From JAGOTN01 sp964538345 (GTDB lineage Bacteria; Patescibacteriota; Minisyncoccia; Phycocordibacterales; JAACPR01), in NCBI GenBank assembly GCA_964538345.1, contig CAZIFF010000029.1, positions 1 to 6,563 on the forward strand: a DNA stretch of 6,563 nt, in the 5' to 3' direction. This document shows positions 1 through 4,668 of this stretch, piece after piece. The position numbers and the translations under genes were made by a program. Within the stretch, counting starts at the first letter, position 1; each line of letters begins with the position of its first letter. The notes under the pieces are model-generated. The model saw only the letters and a list, made by a program, of their open reading frames with translations. It made no database searches and was not told where the DNA came from.

Positions 1-57
1 CACTTGCCTTAGGAGCAAGCGGGGTGACCCATGGAGGTTCGAGTCCTCTTCTCGGCA
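1..57 (+). tRNA. tRNA-Leu (anticodon UAG), 5' end cut by the window
   Basis: The 3' part of a leucine tRNA. A 5-bp anticodon stem (3-7 with 15-19) closes the 7-nt loop CTTAGGA, with anticodon TAG at 10-12, which reads CUN leucine codons. Bases 20-32 form a class II variable arm (GGG-TGA-CCC), as expected for Leu. The T arm is GGAGG-TTCGAGT-CCTCT (33-49), with one G-U pair at its base. The 3' acceptor strand is TCTCGGC (50-56), followed by discriminator A at 57. The next bases are CAA, so the CCA end is not encoded and must be added after transcription. The D arm and 5' acceptor strand lie outside the window. Confidence 0.93.
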
Positions 58-64
58 CAAAATA

Positions 65-104
65 AGACGCAAAAAATGGCTCAAATGAGCCATTTTTTGC
101 GTCT
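65..104 (+). terminator. Rho-independent terminator after tRNA-Leu
   Basis: A perfect 19-bp inverted repeat (65-83 with 86-104) with only AA between the arms. The core is TGGCTCA/TGAGCCA, flanked by A6 on the left and T6 on the right, so the hairpin with its U-tract ends the tRNA transcript. The arms hold both an A-run and a T-run, so it could also stop transcription arriving on the opposite strand. Confidence 0.88.
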
Positions 105-111
105 ACTCCAC

Positions 112-140
112 TTGACTTTTCTATATTTATATGCTAGTAT
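112..140 (+). promoter_or_regulatory. Promoter of the SPFH operon
   Basis: The -35 box TTGACT (112-117) is followed by a 17-bp spacer and the -10 box TAGTAT (135-140), which is preceded by the extended -10 dinucleotide TG at 132-133 (TGC-TAGTAT). It lies just after the tRNA terminator and about 100 bp upstream of the SPFH start, so it predicts an untranslated leader of roughly 90 nt. An overlapping TATTAT at 138-143 fits the -10 consensus better but is 20 bp from the -35 box. Confidence 0.7.
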
Positions 141-159
141 TATAGGCAAATCAACGCGC

Positions 160-192
160 GCTCAAAATGTTTTTGAGCCCACCGGCTCTTTT
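160..192 (+). promoter_or_regulatory. Two mutually exclusive leader hairpins (possible attenuator)
   Basis: The leader of the SPFH operon holds a perfect 8-bp hairpin, GCTCAAAA-TGT-TTTTGAGC (160-178). Its 3' arm overlaps a second 5-bp hairpin, GAGCC-N4-GGCTC (175-188), followed by TTTT (189-192). The two cannot form at once, and the second resembles a weak intrinsic terminator. The geometry is seen in the sequence; a regulatory role is inference, and the second stem is short. Confidence 0.3.
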
Positions 193-239
193 ACAGGTCA
201 TTCAGACCACGCGCAAAAATCTCAAACAAAAAAATAGTA

Positions 240-1265
240 ATGAACACACCTACAAATTCAGATGAGGTTCGTAAAATTATTGACAGAGCCTCTATCTCAA
301 ACAACATCACCTTGCTTATTGGTGGGGCCACCTGTTTCATCATTGGCTTACTTGCATGGTTTTTCCACGCAGCATACTCCAAAGAAATCAGTGGGTTGGA
401 CATTTTCCTGTACCAAATATTATCCTTTGTGATATTTGGTGTGACAGGACTCAAAAATGTACCTCTAATGAGCCGTGGAGTAATTCTCATTTTTGGCTCT
501 ATTCGTTTCAGGGATGACTTTGAAAATGGCCAGAAATCTATTCTTGGAGACGGTTGGCACTGGCTACCATTCGGTATTGTTGGTGCCCAAATAATCGACA
601 TGCAAGAAAGATCGATTAAACTACCTGATACAAAGTTTGTAGTCCCTGATCCCAAAAACAAGAGCAGGAGTGGTATAACAGCAAGTTTTGATGGCGTTCA
701 AATTAACTTCAGAATCTTCAATCCATTTGCTGTATTAGAGACAGGAGAATCAGACATCGACGACGAACTAATCGCGGTGGGTCTAGAAACTATTCGTGAT
801 TACGCAAACACTGTAGAAGCACCAGAAAAAATCTTTGATGCTAAAGTAAACGATGGAATTCTAAACAACCTTCGTCAAGAGGCAGATTCGGGACGTTGGG
901 GTATTACTGTCTTATCAGCAAAAACCGGTAATATTAAATTCGGTTCGCCAAAATCAGAGGAGGATTTTGAAAAAAGATTCCAAGAAGAGCGTCAATACGA
1001 AGCTGAGAAAATTCAAAAACAAACCCTGACAGAGATTGCAAAATCTTTACAGGAAGAGTTTGAACTCACTTCGGAACAATCCTTGACCATTGCTCAAAGA
1101 ATATCTGGACTGTTGCGTCCTAGCGACATATACGTCAACAATACTGGAGACAGTGGTAGCAACAACAATGTTGCAGCGGTTGCAATGTTGAGCAGTCTAA
1201 TTCCTGCTTTGGTTAAAGCCATCAAAAGTGAAGAAAATACTAAATCAAAAAAAGAACCTAAATGA
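240..1265 (+). CDS. SPFH/Band 7 (prohibitin/stomatin-like) membrane protein
   Basis: A 341-aa protein with two N-terminal hydrophobic segments (about 23-45 and 54-71), then a Band 7 domain from about residue 75 to 235. That domain opens with the family pattern: LMSRGVILIFGSIRF, then GDGWHWLPFG, then IDMQERSIKLP. A charged helical stretch (about 240-275, rich in E, K and Q) probably forms the coiled coil used for oligomer assembly, and the tail is rich in N, G and K. SPFH proteins form large membrane-bound ring or cage assemblies and often partner with a small membrane protein; the precise role cannot be told here. The start is ATG after an A-rich leader without a Shine-Dalgarno sequence. The 3' end overlaps the next gene by ATGA, which suggests translational coupling. 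No FtsH or NfeD-type protease partner is present. Confidence 0.82.
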   Translation: MNTPTNSDEVRKIIDRASISNNITLLIGGATCFIIGLLAWFFHAAYSKEISGLDIFLYQILSFVIFGVTGLKNVPLMSRGVILIFGSIRFRDDFENGQKSILGDGWHWLPFGIVGAQIIDMQERSIKLPDTKFVVPDPKNKSRSGITASFDGVQINFRIFNPFAVLETGESDIDDELIAVGLETIRDYANTVEAPEKIFDAKVNDGILNNLRQEADSGRWGITVLSAKTGNIKFGSPKSEEDFEKRFQEERQYEAEKIQKQTLTEIAKSLQEEFELTSEQSLTIAQRISGLLRPSDIYVNNTGDSGSNNNVAAVAMLSSLIPALVKAIKSEENTKSKKEPK

Positions 1266-1762
1266 GTACACCACCCACCACATCAACCAAAGGATACACG
1301 CCACACTGTAGAGCAAAAACACCTAAGATAGGATGGGCAGTCTGGGTCCTGGTAATCGTGGCTCTCGTCTTGTTGTTTTTACCCAAAGGCTGCAAAAGTA
1401 GCAAGTCACAACAACCCCAAACAATCCTTGGGCCGCTTAAAGTGGAGGAAATCACGGTAAAACTTGATTCCCTCAAACAACAAGTCATCGTCCCGACAAA
1501 TGGAAGGAAGGTGACAATAAAGTGGGTGAATCCAAAAGTTGAGGGCGACAGCCTTGTCGACTGGAGGACTCATGGTCCGTACGGTATGGATGGCGGAAAC
1601 ATACTCAGCGGAGGCTGGGTAAAACCACCTAGAGAACACCCGGAAATATCGGATGACAAGAGGGTGTTCTTCTGGTCCTTCATACTAGAAGAAGGAGGGC
1701 CAGTGGAATTGATTGTAAAAATCCACTACAGAGAGCTCATTGTCGTACAACCGACACCATGA
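1262..1762 (+). CDS. Single-pass membrane protein of unknown family, SPFH operon partner
   Basis: A 166-aa protein that I do not recognise. The N-terminal 22 residues are polar, with several Pro and Thr; residues 24-41 are one strong hydrophobic helix; the remaining 125 or so residues are polar and probably beta-rich, with a Gly/Trp-rich patch (YGMDGGNILSGGW, 107-119). Cys44 follows the helix, but the preceding residues (PKG) do not form a lipobox, so it is a membrane anchor rather than a lipoprotein. The ATG overlaps the stop of the SPFH gene (ATGA), and no other start lies before the helix. Base composition differs from the neighbours: 64 of 120 bases in 1501-1620 are G or C. Co-transcription suggests that it works with the SPFH assembly, but its function is unknown. 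Confidence 0.7.
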   Translation: MSTPPTTSTKGYTPHCRAKTPKIGWAVWVLVIVALVLLFLPKGCKSSKSQQPQTILGPLKVEEITVKLDSLKQQVIVPTNGRKVTIKWVNPKVEGDSLVDWRTHGPYGMDGGNILSGGWVKPPREHPEISDDKRVFFWSFILEEGGPVELIVKIHYRELIVVQPTP

Positions 1763-1772
1763 GTTTTGCGCG

Positions 1773-1807
1773 AAAGCCCCGGACGCGTCAGCGGCCGGGG
1801 CTTTTTT
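1773..1807 (+). terminator. Rho-independent terminator between convergent operons
   Basis: The 10-bp stem AAAGCCCCGG/CCGGGGCTTT (1773-1782 with 1795-1804) has a 12-nt loop and ends in T6 (1802-1807). It sits 10 nt after the stop of the unknown + strand gene. An outer complementary pair (CGCGAAA 1769-1775 with TTTCGCG 1815-1821) could compete with or extend the structure. On the - strand the same stem is followed by only three Ts, so it would stop the pilin operon less well. A separate AT-only repeat (1822-1828 with 1833-1839) overlaps that operon's final stop codon. Confidence 0.88.
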
Positions 1808-1837
1808 CTTTTCATTTCGCGAATTAATATAAATTAA

Positions 1838-2080
1838 TTATCCAAACACAGAGTCTACGAACAGCTGCAGAATTGCAGAAGCAGAAATCATTATGAACAA
1901 TCCAATAATCCCCCACAACATATGCTGCGCACCTTCTTTTCTCTTGCCTGGATCATCAGCATTTCTAACATAGTCAACTAATCCCCAAACAAAGAATAGT
2001 ATAGCTACAGCAAACAAAAGAGTAATTGTTGGATTCAAAATAACCTCCGCTAATTTTTGAATAAATCCTTTAGCGTCCAT
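1838..2080 (-). CDS. T4SS-pilin-like two-helix membrane protein, 80 aa
   Basis: A minimal member of the pilin-like family repeated through this operon. There is a short amphipathic start (1-15), helix 1 (about 18-37, with VWGLVDYV), a basic loop NADDPGKRKEGAQ, and helix 2 (about 54-75, starting MLWGIIGLF). No signal peptide is seen, unlike the 120-aa neighbour. The positive loop predicts that it faces the cytoplasm with both ends outside, the topology known for VirB2-type subunits. It follows the 120-aa gene by 7 nt and has one of the few clear ribosome sites in the operon, AAGGA, overlapping the upstream stop. It is the last gene of the - strand array. The family call rests on the repeated loop and tryptophan pattern; a small membrane protein of other function is possible. 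Confidence 0.75.
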   Translation of the reverse strand: MDAKGFIQKLAEVILNPTITLLFAVAILFFVWGLVDYVRNADDPGKRKEGAQHMLWGIIGLFIMISASAILQLFVDSVFG

Positions 2081-2086
2081 ATTTTA

Positions 2087-2449
2087 TTATCCTTGTACTC
2101 TTGGAATTGCTGGAGCTGAAGGAGTTGCTGGATTTAGTCTAAGTGTGTCTCTTAAAATGTTTACCAATCCCCAAACTGAAACCATCACAAAAAGCGCAAT
2201 GATTCCCCAAAGCATGAAGTTTCTAGCTTCAGCTTTTCCTGGATCATCTGAACGAATAACGTATTGCAAAACTCCCCACAAAAATACCAAAACAGCCAAA
2301 CCAATAACAATCGGAATCAAAGCTTGAATAATTCCTCCTGCCATTCCCAATAATTCTCTAACACCAGCTTGAGCAAAAGCTACAACAGGAAATACCAACG
2401 CTGTAACAGTTGCAAGTTTACCTAAAGCAAGACCACTAATTTTTTTCAT
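2087..2449 (-). CDS. T4SS-pilin-like protein with signal peptide, 120 aa
   Basis: The N-terminus (KK, then a hydrophobic core, ending VVAFA before Q27) reads as a cleavable signal peptide. The mature part has helix 1 (about 43-64, with FLWGVLQYV), the loop RSDDPGKAEARN, helix 2 (about 79-99, MLWGIIALFVMVSVWG) and a Pro/Ala-rich tail. About 45 of 65 aligned residues are identical to the first domain of the 364-aa fusion protein, including 19 in a row in helix 2. A 53-nt stretch coding helix 2 differs at only two bases, both synonymous, which points to recent duplication or gene conversion. It leads a two-gene unit with its own promoter upstream. There is no Shine-Dalgarno sequence before the ATG. 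Function as a pilus or membrane-channel subunit is inferred from the family. Confidence 0.8.
   Translation of the reverse strand: MKKISGLALGKLATVTALVFPVVAFAQAGVRELLGMAGGIIQALIPIVIGLAVLVFLWGVLQYVIRSDDPGKAEARNFMLWGIIALFVMVSVWGLVNILRDTLRLNPATPSAPAIPRVQG
2090..2094 (-). promoter_or_regulatory. Ribosome binding site of the 80-aa pilin-like gene
   Basis: On the - strand AAGGA lies 9 nt before the ATG at 2080, and its last bases run into the TAA stop of the 120-aa gene. Most other starts in this operon have only A/T-rich sequence in front, so this gene may be initiated independently rather than by coupling. Confidence 0.55.
2163..2215 (-). repeat. Copy 1 of a 53-nt near-identical repeat (helix 2 of the pilin domain)
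   Basis: It matches 3572-3624 at 51 of 53 bases. Both differences (at 2189 and 2195) are third codon positions that keep the amino acid. Beyond it the match continues without gaps at lower identity, with another exact 17-nt block at 2262-2278. Confidence 0.9.
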
Positions 2450-2498
2450 AAATGAATTAAAATTTTATTAACAATACACCGGATAACGGTATTGATTA

Positions 2499-2507
2499 AT
2501 TATAGCA
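2499..2507 (-). promoter_or_regulatory. Internal promoter of the 120-aa/80-aa pilin-like pair
   Basis: On the - strand TGC-TATAAT is a perfect -10 box (2504-2499) with an extended -10 TG. No good -35 box is found 16-18 bp upstream. It lies in the 90-nt gap after the 89-aa gene and predicts a transcript start near 2492 and a leader of about 40 nt. An AT-only palindrome, TAAAAAT/ATTTTTA (2511-2529), lies just upstream; it is too weak to call a terminator of the first operon. Confidence 0.6.
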
Positions 2508-2539
2508 CCATAAAAATATATAATTTTTAAAGTTGTGGA

Positions 2540-2809
2540 TTAAAATTGTGGAATATCAATACCTCCATTTCCAAGTAAAGATTGTTTCAATAATGAAACC
2601 AAAGACCAAACAGCCACAAGAACAAAAAGTGCTATCAGCCCGTATGTAATAGTCTGTACACTTTCTTTCCTTTTACCTTCATTATCTCCATGTGTTAAAT
2701 ATTTCACAATTCCCCACAAAAAATAAAAAAGTGCTAACGCAGAACCAAGCGCAACAAGATTGTTTATGATTTCAATAATATTTCCAACTATGCCTGAATA
2801 TGTTGCCAT
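2540..2809 (-). CDS. T4SS-pilin-like two-helix membrane protein, 89 aa
   Basis: It has the same plan as the 80-aa gene: no signal peptide, a short amphipathic start, helix 1 (about 17-37, FYFLWGIVKYL), the basic loop THGDNEGKRKESVQ and helix 2 (about 54-75, GLIALFVLVAVWSLVSLL), then a short polar tail. The tryptophan usual at the beginning of helix 2 (MLWG) is Tyr here (ITYG). The ATG overlaps the stop of the triple-domain gene (TAATG), so translation is probably coupled and the two products may be made in a fixed ratio. It is the last gene before the 90-nt gap. The pilin-like assignment rests on the shared pattern; whether it is exported to a pilus or stays in the membrane is not shown. Confidence 0.75.
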   Translation of the reverse strand: MATYSGIVGNIIEIINNLVALGSALALFYFLWGIVKYLTHGDNEGKRKESVQTITYGLIALFVLVAVWSLVSLLKQSLLGNGGIDIPQF

Positions 2810-3903
2810 TATTTTCTTTTAATTATTAAACTATCAACATTTATCTTTTCCCCGACTTCATCTGGACTTTTAGTAGATTCAATATTAATACCTACACTGT
2901 CCCCTATGATTCTAACAAAAGCCCATGTAAAAGACATTATGAGAAGCATAACTAATCCCCAACCCATGAATTGAGCTGCCGCAGATTTTTCTTTTGGATT
3001 TTCACTAATAACATATTTAAATATTCCCCACAAAAATAATAATATTCCCAAAGAAACTAAATAAGGAATAGCTAAACTTATAACTTGTCTTGCGTAATTT
3101 ATTGGTTTGTTTATACCTATTCCAGATGCGGAAACGGCTTCATTTGAACCAACTATTTCTGGTTCTTTTTGTAAATCTTGCACAGCATCTCCAGATCTTC
3201 CCATCGCACTAGAATCCTGATTTTTAAATACTGTAACTTGCAAAATATTTACAAAAGCCCAAAGAAAGGCCATCACGGTAAGTCCAATGACTCCCCATAA
3301 CATTATTTGTTTAGCTTTTTCTGTTTCTTTTCCACCACCAGAAAACGAGTATTTGAATATTCCCCACAACAACACAACCACAGCAAGCAAAATTACTAAT
3401 GGTATTGCATCTTCAATTATCCTCAAAAATTCATCTAGCACCTGTAACAGAGGACTTGCTGCCACACTAGACGCTCTTTCTATGTCTGGTTTTTTTCCTA
3501 AAGAATCAACTTCCTCTCTTGGAAACTGAGTTGGATTTTGACCTTCAAAAATAGTTCTTTGTAATAAATTCACCAATCCCCAAACTGAAACCATCACGAA
3601 AAGTGCAATGATTCCCCAAAGCATATATTTTTTCCCATCTTCTTTTCCAGCATCTTCTTTAGAAACTACATATTGCAAAACTCCCCAAATAAAAACTAAT
3701 ACTGCCAATCCGATAATAATTGGAATTACATTTTGTATGATTTCTCCAAATTGAAAAAATAATTCTGTTGCAGTCTTTGTGTCATTGTTTAATTGTGAAG
3801 CAGGAACTGGCTGTGCCACTGGAATACTACCTTGTGCAAAAGAAATTATAGGCAAAGCAAAACCCGTGATGATGAAACTTAATTTTGTAAAAAATTTAAA
3901 CAT
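2809..3903 (-). CDS. Triple-domain fusion of T4SS-pilin-like modules, 364 aa
   Basis: One protein carries a signal peptide (1-23, ending SFA before Q24) and three consecutive copies of the two-helix module: about 47-118 (FIWGVLQYV, MLWGIIALF), 153-226 (LLWGIFKYS, MLWGVIGLT) and 268-337 (FLWGIFKYV, MGWGLVMLL). Each copy has WG in helix 1, a short polar loop, a second WG at the start of helix 2 and a Trp near its end (WGLV, WAFV, WAFV). Linkers of about 35-40 polar residues separate the modules. With loops inside, the linkers would lie outside the membrane, giving six helices after processing. VirB2-like subunits normally have a single two-helix module, so a covalent trimer is unusual. It starts 2 nt after the stop of the 122-aa gene and overlaps the 89-aa gene. 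An alternative reading is a polytopic channel protein built by duplication. Confidence 0.82.
   Translation of the reverse strand: MFKFFTKLSFIITGFALPIISFAQGSIPVAQPVPASQLNNDTKTATELFFQFGEIIQNVIPIIIGLAVLVFIWGVLQYVVSKEDAGKEDGKKYMLWGIIALFVMVSVWGLVNLLQRTIFEGQNPTQFPREEVDSLGKKPDIERASSVAASPLLQVLDEFLRIIEDAIPLVILLAVVVLLWGIFKYSFSGGGKETEKAKQIMLWGVIGLTVMAFLWAFVNILQVTVFKNQDSSAMGRSGDAVQDLQKEPEIVGSNEAVSASGIGINKPINYARQVISLAIPYLVSLGILLFLWGIFKYVISENPKEKSAAAQFMGWGLVMLLIMSFTWAFVRIIGDSVGINIESTKSPDEVGEKINVDSLIIKRK
3572..3624 (-). repeat. Copy 2 of the 53-nt near-identical repeat (domain 1 of the triple pilin)
   Basis: It encodes the start of helix 2 of the first module and matches 2163-2215 at 51 of 53 bases. The second and third modules of the same gene are much less similar to it at the nucleotide level, so domain 1 is closer to the separate 120-aa gene than to its own fused neighbours. 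Confidence 0.9.
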
Positions 3904-3904
3904 A

Positions 3905-4273
3905 TTAATTTAATTTCACACCAAATCCTTCTACTGTATTTTTAATAACTTCACTAATCACAAATGCACCCAACACTATAAGTCCGCCGACAATAGTCCA
4001 GAAAAATGTTTTTTGTGCATCCGCTATTTTACCAGCATTTCCACGAGCTTCTATAAATTTATATCCAGAATAAATTAAGAAGAACACCGCAATAATCGCA
4101 CCAAATTGAACAACTACCTCCAAAATTACTTTTATTAACGCTTCTAAGCTTGTTTGCTTTATAGGGTTTGGGAATGAAATTGACTGTGCTCTAGCTATTG
4201 AAAAATAAAATAAATTTATTATAGATAAAGTAATTGTTATTAAAATTATTTTTATTTTTTTCATATATTTCAT
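3905..4273 (-). CDS. T4SS pilin (VirB2-like), signal peptide and two helices, 122 aa
   Basis: A signal peptide (basic start, hydrophobic 8-25, ending ARA before Q30) is followed by helix 1 (about 52-72, VVVQFGAIIAVFFLIYSGYKFI), the loop EARGNAGKIADAQK and helix 2 (about 90-110, FFWTIVGGLIVLGAFVI). The pattern of an IYSGY-like end to helix 1, a GN-xx-KI loop and AQKTFFW before helix 2 is the classical form of the T4SS-pilin family in Patescibacteria, less divergent than the Trp-Gly-type paralogues downstream. The start at 4273 is favoured because it overlaps the upstream stop as ATGA; a second ATG three codons later is possible. No catalytic residues are expected. The proposed role is a surface filament or membrane-pore subunit. 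Confidence 0.82.
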   Translation of the reverse strand: MKYMKKIKIILITITLSIINLFYFSIARAQSISFPNPIKQTSLEALIKVILEVVVQFGAIIAVFFLIYSGYKFIEARGNAGKIADAQKTFFWTIVGGLIVLGAFVISEVIKNTVEGFGVKLN

Positions 4274-4668
4274 ATTTTAAATTCTGTCGGAACGAGAGAC
4301 GAATGAACACCTAAAGTTGTTGTTACAACTCTCACTATTAACCACGCTGCAACCGCAATAAAAAATCCTATCGCCGCATTCTGCAACATACCATTAGCTT
4401 TAGAAATCGTACCTGGATTACCTTGCGACGTAAGATAAAGAACTCCAGCCCACACTATTACTATTATTACAAAAAGTGCAGCTAATTGTAATGCAAAGTC
4501 CACAACTTTAACCAAAGTCTTCCAAAACCTATCAAGAGTATAATAATCAACTGGTTGTTTTGGATCTATTATTCCGCCTTGTAAGGCTTGTGCGCTCACA
4601 AAAATTGGGACCGAGAAAATAATTACCGCCAAAAAAATATTTATTGCTGAAATAATTTTTATTTTCAT
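4270..4668 (-). CDS. T4SS pilin (VirB2-like), signal peptide and two helices, 132 aa
   Basis: A signal peptide of about 26 residues (KIK start, hydrophobic 6-22, ending VSA before Q27) precedes a polar segment (28-50), helix 1 (about 57-80, ending VWAGVLYLT), the loop SQGNPGTISKANG and helix 2 (about 96-118, NAAIGFFIAVAAWLIV). The LYLT-xx-GNP loop and the small-residue-rich second helix are typical of the T4SS-pilin family. Together with the 122-aa protein it forms the less divergent pair of the array. ATGA overlaps join it to the solute-binding gene before it and to the 122-aa gene after it. There is no Shine-Dalgarno sequence, so translation probably depends on coupling. Confidence 0.82.
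   Translation of the reverse strand: MKIKIISAINIFLAVIIFSVPIFVSAQALQGGIIDPKQPVDYYTLDRFWKTLVKVVDFALQLAALFVIIVIVWAGVLYLTSQGNPGTISKANGMLQNAAIGFFIAVAAWLIVRVVTTTLGVHSSLVPTEFKI

Noticed and set aside
33..57. tRNA 3' end as an integration (att) site
   Set aside because: I see no second copy of the T arm or acceptor sequence in the window and no integrase gene, so nothing supports a bounded island here.
31..237. A 68-codon open frame on the + strand
   Set aside because: It begins inside the variable and T arms of the tRNA, runs through the terminator hairpin and promoter, and has no family-like features.
191..661. A 156-codon open frame on the - strand
   Set aside because: It lies antisense to the SPFH gene and its promoter region, with no recognisable domain or ribosome site; the + strand frame has clear Band 7 motifs.
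1391..1396. Cys44 of the 166-aa protein as a lipoprotein cleavage site
   Set aside because: The residues before it (PKG) do not fit a lipobox, and the hydrophobic segment starts too far from the N-terminus.
1258..1639. Two - strand open frames opposite the 166-aa gene
   Set aside because: They are antisense shadows in the more GC-rich gene; the + strand frame has the operon overlap and a membrane helix.
1838..4668. Holin or phage lysis cassette reading of the two-helix proteins
   Set aside because: Several have signal peptides, there are six paralogues with a shared loop and Trp-Gly pattern, and no endolysin or phage gene is near; the pilin family explains more.
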